Positions 59,899 to 64,000 of a stretch of 64,000 nucleotides of DNA are shown here, in pieces (position 1 is the first letter of the stretch; each line of letters starts with the position of its first letter). Source of the DNA: Clostridia bacterium (GTDB lineage Bacteria; Bacillota_A; Clostridia; Christensenellales; Aristaeellaceae); NCBI GenBank assembly GCA_017525805.1, contig JAFXSH010000113.1:62001-126000 (forward strand). The letters are read 5' to 3'. Under the pieces are notes generated by a model that did no database searches, was not told where the DNA came from, and worked only from the letters and a program-made list of their open reading frames with translations. The position numbers and the translations under genes were made by a program.

Positions 59899-61047
59899 TC
59901 ACGGGGTATTCGGTGAACGGCCCCGGCCGATATCCCTTTCGATTTCCGCCGTCGCCGTCACGATGATATGCTCCCCTTCTATCATACTGAAATTAATCCA
60001 TTTGTCAACCATTTCATACGGTTGCGCCGCTTTTTCCAGCGCAATGAGGGCGGCGGCCTCGCCTTCCGCGCGCAGGCTGTCCCCGTCCTTTTCCCGCGCT
60101 TCCAGCCAGATTTCCGTCCGTTCCTCCCGCAGGAGCGTGATGGGAAGCCACGCGCCGCCCAAGGGCACGGCGCGCAGGTTCGTTTCACTGATCAGCCAGT
60201 CTTCCTCCGGTTCCGTGCAAAAGCTGCCCACGGGCGTTTGCAGGATGCGTCTTTCCTGGCTTCTGCCCGTTGGCAAGGACGCATATTCCACCGCGGGAAC
60301 GCGCAGCCGCACGGTGATCCACGCCCGGGCGACGGCTTCTCCCCTGGCCTGCACGGGAACCGTTTCCCCGTTTTTCCCCCGTTCCTCGCCCCGGATCAGC
60401 ACTTGTCCTTCTTTTACCAGATCGCCGGGACGCGCCTCGGGCGTGCCCGCGTACACGGTGAGGCGCTTGAGCAGCCCGTCTTCCGTCGCCACCACATCTC
60501 CTGCCAGGAGATCGGTCATTTCCGGCGGCGGCGTGCCTTCTTCGATGCGCAGGCACAGGGCGACTCCCGCCCATTCCGCCCGCACCCACTTGACCTTGGG
60601 CAGCCGCCATTCCAGCCCTTCCCGCAGAGCCTGCAAATCGACGACGCTGCGCCGGATACCGGGCCGTATGCCGTTCTCTTCCAGAAAAAGCCGAACCTCT
60701 CCGGCGTAAGGCCCGGCGTTTTCCACCCTGACCTGCCAAACATAACCCATGCTCCAAATCAGCAAAACCGTGCCGATGACAACGCCTGTCCAAAGCCCTG
60801 GCCTGCGCCCGATTCGCTTCCACAGCAGCAGCAGGCCCAAGGGCTCCGCCGGGCCTGTTTCATACCCCATTTCCCGGGCCAGGGCCTGGAGCGTGCGGCA
60901 ATCCCGGGGAGATACGTCCACCGTCATGGCCCGGTTTTGCTCCCGCCTCGCCCTTTGCAGCGTCAGGCCCCGTTTCCGCGCTTCATTGATCAGCTTCTCC
61001 ACATTCAAGCCCGTGATCCGAAGCCGCAAAGAAAAAAGCCCCTTCAT
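59899..61047 (-). CDS. yqfD: Sporulation protein YqfD
   Basis: A 382-residue protein of the YqfD family. It has a basic N-terminal ferredoxin-like segment (GLNVEKLINEARKRGLTLQR), a TM helix (LWTGVVIGTVLLIWSMGY) and repeated beta-domains outside. Required for or linked to sporulation in relatives; biochemistry unknown. It overlaps yqfC by 4 bases. GGAAGGGG precedes ATG 61047. Confidence 0.9.
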   Translation of the reverse strand: MKGLFSLRLRITGLNVEKLINEARKRGLTLQRARREQNRAMTVDVSPRDCRTLQALAREMGYETGPAEPLGLLLLWKRIGRRPGLWTGVVIGTVLLIWSMGYVWQVRVENAGPYAGEVRLFLEENGIRPGIRRSVVDLQALREGLEWRLPKVKWVRAEWAGVALCLRIEEGTPPPEMTDLLAGDVVATEDGLLKRLTVYAGTPEARPGDLVKEGQVLIRGEERGKNGETVPVQARGEAVARAWITVRLRVPAVEYASLPTGRSQERRILQTPVGSFCTEPEEDWLISETNLRAVPLGGAWLPITLLREERTEIWLEAREKDGDSLRAEGEAAALIALEKAAQPYEMVDKWINFSMIEGEHIIVTATAEIERDIGRGRSPNTP

Positions 61048-61298
61048 GTATTTTCCCCTTCCAGGGCCACCGCATGCACACTGCCCCGGATCAACAGATC
61101 CTCCGGGCCGAAATGATCGATGAACAGCCCTTCCCCCGTCACCGTCCACAGCCCTTGCCGGCAGCGCACCCGAATGCAGCGGGTTTCATATGAAAAAAGG
61201 CCCCTGTGCCCTTCGATGATCACCTCCCGCCGTCCCGTCCAGAGCGCGCGGCTTTCCCGCTCCGCCATTTCCCGCGGGGCGATCCCGTTCAAAAGCAT
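61044..61298 (-). CDS. yqfC: YqfC/YabP family sporulation protein
   Basis: An 84-residue beta-rich protein; IIEGHRGLFSYETRCIRVRC and VTGEGLFIDHFGPEDLLIRG fit the YabP/YqfC fold. GAGGTGAGGAG precedes ATG 61298; the longer frame to 61472 would enter the upstream terminator. A possible sigma-E-like -10 (CATATACT) is just upstream. Confidence 0.85.
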   Translation of the reverse strand: MLLNGIAPREMAERESRALWTGRREVIIEGHRGLFSYETRCIRVRCRQGLWTVTGEGLFIDHFGPEDLLIRGSVHAVALEGENT

Positions 61299-61315
61299 GC
61301 TCCTCACCTCACGGC

Positions 61316-61323
61316 AGTATATG
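61316..61323 (-). promoter_or_regulatory. Possible sigma-E-type -10 for yqfC
   Basis: CATATACT resembles the sigma-E -10 consensus CATAYAMT. It lies between the terminator and the ribosome site. The -35 region is weak, so this is tentative. Confidence 0.35.
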
Positions 61324-61339
61324 ACGCGGTGAAGGAGAA

Positions 61340-61377
61340 AAAGAACGGCTGCCAGCGCGTTTTCCGCATGGCAGCCG
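61340..61377 (-). terminator. Terminator after the Lgt-like gene
   Basis: CGGCTGCCA and TGGCAGCCG pair around 14 bases, followed by TTCTTTTTC. Confidence 0.85.
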
Positions 61378-61381
61378 ACGC

Positions 61382-62350
61382 TTATTCTGTTTTCAGGCCC
61401 CGGAATACGGTCTGATACGCCGCCGCGCCGATCCCCACGCAGCAAACCGCCATGATGGCATAGGCGGCCCACACCGGCAGATCAACGAATATCTTGCCCT
61501 CCACGGAAAACTCCATGGCGACGCAGATGCCCACGCCCGCCAGCACAGCGGCCCAGCACAGGATGATGCCGGAAGGCTTCATACGGCGTATCTCCGCTTT
61601 CCGCGCCCAGCGGATCGCCGCGGCGGTCATGAGCCCAACGATCACCAGGCCCGCCGTCAGCTGGCTCACCCGCACGAACAGCCAGCGCAGGGTGCTGTCC
61701 CGCCGCATGCTTTCCATCCAAATCTGGCAGGCGCTGTACAAAAGCAGGAACAGCCGGGCCGTATTTCCCGTTTTCCTCTGCCCGCGCAGCAGCGCGGCGA
61801 AAATGATCAGGGCCGCCAGCCCCTCCCAAACGAACACGGCCAGGTGCCATTCATCATAATCCGCCCGGTAAACCGACACGGGGAAAAAGCAGAACGCTTC
61901 CTGATCCATATACAGGCCCCTGCCCTCTCCGCTGAAATATTCGGCGAAGCGCGTCAGGGCAATCACCAGCGCCGCGGGCGGGGCCAGCGTATCCAACAGC
62001 TTTCCAAGGGGCTGCTTTTCTCTTTTCGCGGCGATCATCGCCGAAAGCGCCACGCCGCCCGCCGCGCCCCACAGGGCATAGCCGCCGTCCCACAGGCGCG
62101 GGATGTTTTCCAGCCCAATTTCCAAGAAATAATAGACGCGGGCCACGCAGTAAAACAGCCGCGCCCCCAGCAGCCCCAGGGGCAAGGCCAGCAGGGCCGT
62201 AAGCCAAAGGGCGTCTTGGCCGATCCCCCGCTTCTTGCCCAGCAAAAAGAAAAGGGCAAGCCCCGCCGCCAGCGACAGGGCTAAGCACAGGGCGTAAGCC
62301 GTGACCGGCAGGCCGAACGCGGAAAAAAGGATCGTATCTTCAAATTCCAC
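61382..62350 (-). CDS. Prolipoprotein diacylglyceryl transferase (Lgt)-like membrane protein
   Basis: A 322-residue membrane protein with about seven TM helices in the Lgt order: GLLGARLFYC, DGGYALWGAAGGV and ALTRFAEYFSGEGRG. Lgt adds diacylglycerol to lipobox Cys, but its conserved His in the GG...HGG motif is Trp here, and the C-terminal third is unusual. It may be a divergent or non-catalytic paralogue. Neighbours are a phosphodiester glycosidase and a CapA-like gene, suggesting envelope work. Confidence 0.65.
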   Translation of the reverse strand: MEFEDTILFSAFGLPVTAYALCLALSLAAGLALFFLLGKKRGIGQDALWLTALLALPLGLLGARLFYCVARVYYFLEIGLENIPRLWDGGYALWGAAGGVALSAMIAAKREKQPLGKLLDTLAPPAALVIALTRFAEYFSGEGRGLYMDQEAFCFFPVSVYRADYDEWHLAVFVWEGLAALIIFAALLRGQRKTGNTARLFLLLYSACQIWMESMRRDSTLRWLFVRVSQLTAGLVIVGLMTAAAIRWARKAEIRRMKPSGIILCWAAVLAGVGICVAMEFSVEGKIFVDLPVWAAYAIMAVCCVGIGAAAYQTVFRGLKTE

Positions 62351-62368
62351 AGAAAGGTTCCTCCTGTT

Positions 62369-63292
62369 TCACGGGAGATAGGCGCTGCAGAAAAACAGAA
62401 TGTCCTTCAGTTCCCGCTGTTTGGGATTGGTGGGTGAATTGACTTTCAGATATTTGCCATTCTGCTTAAAGGTCATGGTGGAGGAGGAACCGCCGTCTAA
62501 ATTATAAGCGTTCCGCACGCCTTCAAAGGAAGCCACCAGATCCGCAAACTGTTCCATGGTCAGTCCCTGGTGATCCTCGTCCTCGGGGCCCTCGGTGGCG
62601 ATACACAGGTATTCCAGTTCTCCCGTTTGGGCAATGCACATGCGCGACGCCTGAATCAGCGCCCCGTTGTTCATGTTCACGAAGCCCGTCTGCTTCACTC
62701 CATCGATCACCAGACCGGGGCCAAAGCTGAACCCGTTGATGATTTCACCGGGGAAAGCGGCGATATCGGCGTTGGTAGCCTGGGGCAGGATATGCAGATC
62801 GCCTTTTTCATCGATGATCAGCACGTCCATGCGCAGGCCGGAATTATCCTCGATGTTATCGCACTTGGTGCGGTAATTCCTCCCCTGCCGGGTCACGAAG
62901 CCCACGTTGTTGTGGCCGATGAAATAATCGCCGTTGATGGCCAGCACGGCCTTCCAGCGCTGGGCCAGCGTGCGGCCAAATTCCTTGCTTTCGTCGCCAT
63001 AGCGGCCCGCCATAGCGGAACGGATTTGGGAAGCGTTGGCGATCTTCACATAAGCTACCATGTAAGTCGTTTCACAGTAACGCCCTTTTTCGATGCGCAC
63101 GGAAATGGAGGGGTCCTGGTATTCCCAATCGGAAAGGTAGCCCGCTGCCTGCGGTTCGATCATATCGCCGGGCTTGGCGTCCACCGGGATTTCAATGATT
63201 TCCGCCTGGCCCACCAGGGCCCCGGAGGGCACCAGCAGCAGCATCGCCAGCAAAAACAGCGCCAGAAGCAGCGCGCGCAGAACGTTTTTCAA
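62369..63292 (-). CDS. Secreted phosphodiester glycosidase family protein (NAGPA domain)
   Basis: A 307-residue exported protein. A signal peptide (ALLLALFLLAMLLLVPSGAL) is followed by an NAGPA domain with AINGDYFIGH, FSFGPGLVIDG, NLDGGSSSTM, the last a glycine-rich family signature. Family members cleave sugar phosphodiesters on surface glycans. It lies between the CapA-like and Lgt-like genes. Confidence 0.88.
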   Translation of the reverse strand: MKNVLRALLLALFLLAMLLLVPSGALVGQAEIIEIPVDAKPGDMIEPQAAGYLSDWEYQDPSISVRIEKGRYCETTYMVAYVKIANASQIRSAMAGRYGDESKEFGRTLAQRWKAVLAINGDYFIGHNNVGFVTRQGRNYRTKCDNIEDNSGLRMDVLIIDEKGDLHILPQATNADIAAFPGEIINGFSFGPGLVIDGVKQTGFVNMNNGALIQASRMCIAQTGELEYLCIATEGPEDEDHQGLTMEQFADLVASFEGVRNAYNLDGGSSSTMTFKQNGKYLKVNSPTNPKQRELKDILFFCSAYLP

Positions 63293-63307
63293 TGGTTTAT
63301 CCTCCTA

Positions 63308-64000
63308 TCAGGGCAGCATCTGCCCGTTTTCAAACCGGATGATCCCGCTCTCCAGGAAAGAGGAGGGCGGGTTTTGGGTTTTGCTGTATTCTTTCTTGAG
63401 CACCAGCTTGCTGAACACCTGCTGCCGCTCCGCCGTGCCGTTCAGTTCAAAGGGCCGGTAATCGGGGCTGCTCTGGGTTTCGCAGGGGATCACCCGCAGT
63501 ATTGTCAGCTGCGCCTGTCCGCGTATCCTTTCATAGGTGAGCTGGAAAATGCCGGTGGAGGGGTCCACCTTGCTCATGGTGCCGAAGGTGAAATTGCCGG
63601 TGGAATAAAAGATGGGCTTCCCCTCATAAAACTGGATGGGCTGGATCACGTGGGGATGATGGCCGTAGATCACGTCCGCCCCGGCGTCGATCACCTGCCT
63701 GGCGTAAGTGAGCTGCCAGGGTTCCGGGGTCATGTAGGTTTCCCTTCCCCAGTGCAGGCTGACGATCACGATGTCGCAGCCCTCCTGCTCTTTCAGCTTC
63801 TGTATCCGGGCGGCGATGCGCTTTAAATCCGCGTCCTGGGGATAGGAAAAGCCGATAAACCCGAACCGGATGCCGTCCAGCTCCACCACGCCCAAATCAT
63901 CGTGTCCATCGGGATTATTGGGATAAACGCTGCCGAAATGCCCGATGCCCGCCTGTTCTAAGGTGCGCAGGGTATCCTGATAGCCCCCGTCCCAAAAGTC
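63308..64000 (-). CDS. CapA-family protein (partial, 5' end outside window)
   Basis: At least 230 codons are open to the window edge. It shows VIVSLHWGRETYMTPEPWQL, DVIYGHHPHVIQPIQFYEGK and FYSTGNFTFG, the metallophosphatase-like core of PGA_cap proteins. The upstream end lacks the N-terminus. With the phosphodiester glycosidase next to it, an exported surface-polymer role is likely. Confidence 0.88.
   Translation of the reverse strand, partial: DFWDGGYQDTLRTLEQAGIGHFGSVYPNNPDGHDDLGVVELDGIRFGFIGFSYPQDADLKRIAARIQKLKEQEGCDIVIVSLHWGRETYMTPEPWQLTYARQVIDAGADVIYGHHPHVIQPIQFYEGKPIFYSTGNFTFGTMSKVDPSTGIFQLTYERIRGQAQLTILRVIPCETQSSPDYRPFELNGTAERQQVFSKLVLKKEYSKTQNPPSSFLESGIIRFENGQMLP

Overview
The window is a chromosomal segment of a G+C-rich, spore-lineage Clostridia bacterium, probably an uncultured gut or rumen member. 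The evidence is the sporulation-associated yqfC-yqfD-phoH-pgpH-ybeY/cdd-era block, Bacillota-type Shine-Dalgarno sites (AGGAGG), TTGACA/TATAAT promoters, a CoaX-type pantothenate kinase, an ECF transporter S component and xylan-degrading genes. The exact genus cannot be told from sequence alone.

Left part (1-21 kb, mostly + strand): the end of a sugar-binding lipoprotein gene, two Gfo/Idh/MocA dehydrogenases, two PF00756-type esterases, a GH10-GH43 fusion lipoprotein and a cytoplasmic GH43 enzyme. Together these look like a xylan side-chain and backbone degradation locus. NagA, a ROK/ASKHA-type kinase, an EbsC/YbaK deacylase, two TIM-barrel sugar isomerases, an MMPL-type transporter and a TrmH-family methyltransferase follow. 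A large c-di-GMP protein (PAS, degenerate GGDEF, intact EAL, PAS) runs on the other strand. A 387-bp palindrome-rich element with terminal inverted repeats lies at 2.7-3.1 kb.

The most unusual part is 21135-32909, an 11.8-kb element inserted at the 3' end of a tRNA-Thr(GGT) gene and bounded by a 54-bp direct repeat. All its genes are on the minus strand: tyrosine integrase, Dp-1-type holin, a small membrane protein, a lysozyme-CHAP-SH3 endolysin, small exported proteins, a reverse transcriptase and about a dozen small unrecognised proteins, many with one or two membrane segments. No capsid, portal, terminase, tail or replication gene is recognisable. Ten copies of a 25-bp promoter-like box with invariant internal spacing (CGCGA, then CA, then TNTTATG) precede individual genes and two apparent small non-coding RNAs. 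Most units end in a hairpin whose loop carries AACAAG or a close variant, often containing the stop codon. An AAC-rich stretch just upstream of the reverse transcriptase resembles a diversity-generating retroelement template repeat, but no matching variable repeat was found in the window. I read this as a phage satellite or minimal phage-like element with its own or a helper-matched transcription signal; that reading is inference.

Right part (33-64 kb): proA (minus), then smpB, tmRNA, an MrfA-like helicase, aldehyde dehydrogenase, a second rRNA/tRNA methyltransferase, a UPF0340 protein, MnmG and acyl-ACP thioesterase on plus. The minus strand then carries a GH38-like glycosidase, an AEC transporter, a CapA-like protein, homoserine dehydrogenase, coaX and a probable pantothenate ECF S component. 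A membrane diguanylate cyclase (minus), a secreted GH18 protein (plus), and finally the long minus-strand block from a second CapA-like gene through a phosphodiester glycosidase, an Lgt-like protein, yqfC, yqfD, phoH, pgpH, a ybeY-cdd fusion and era complete the window.
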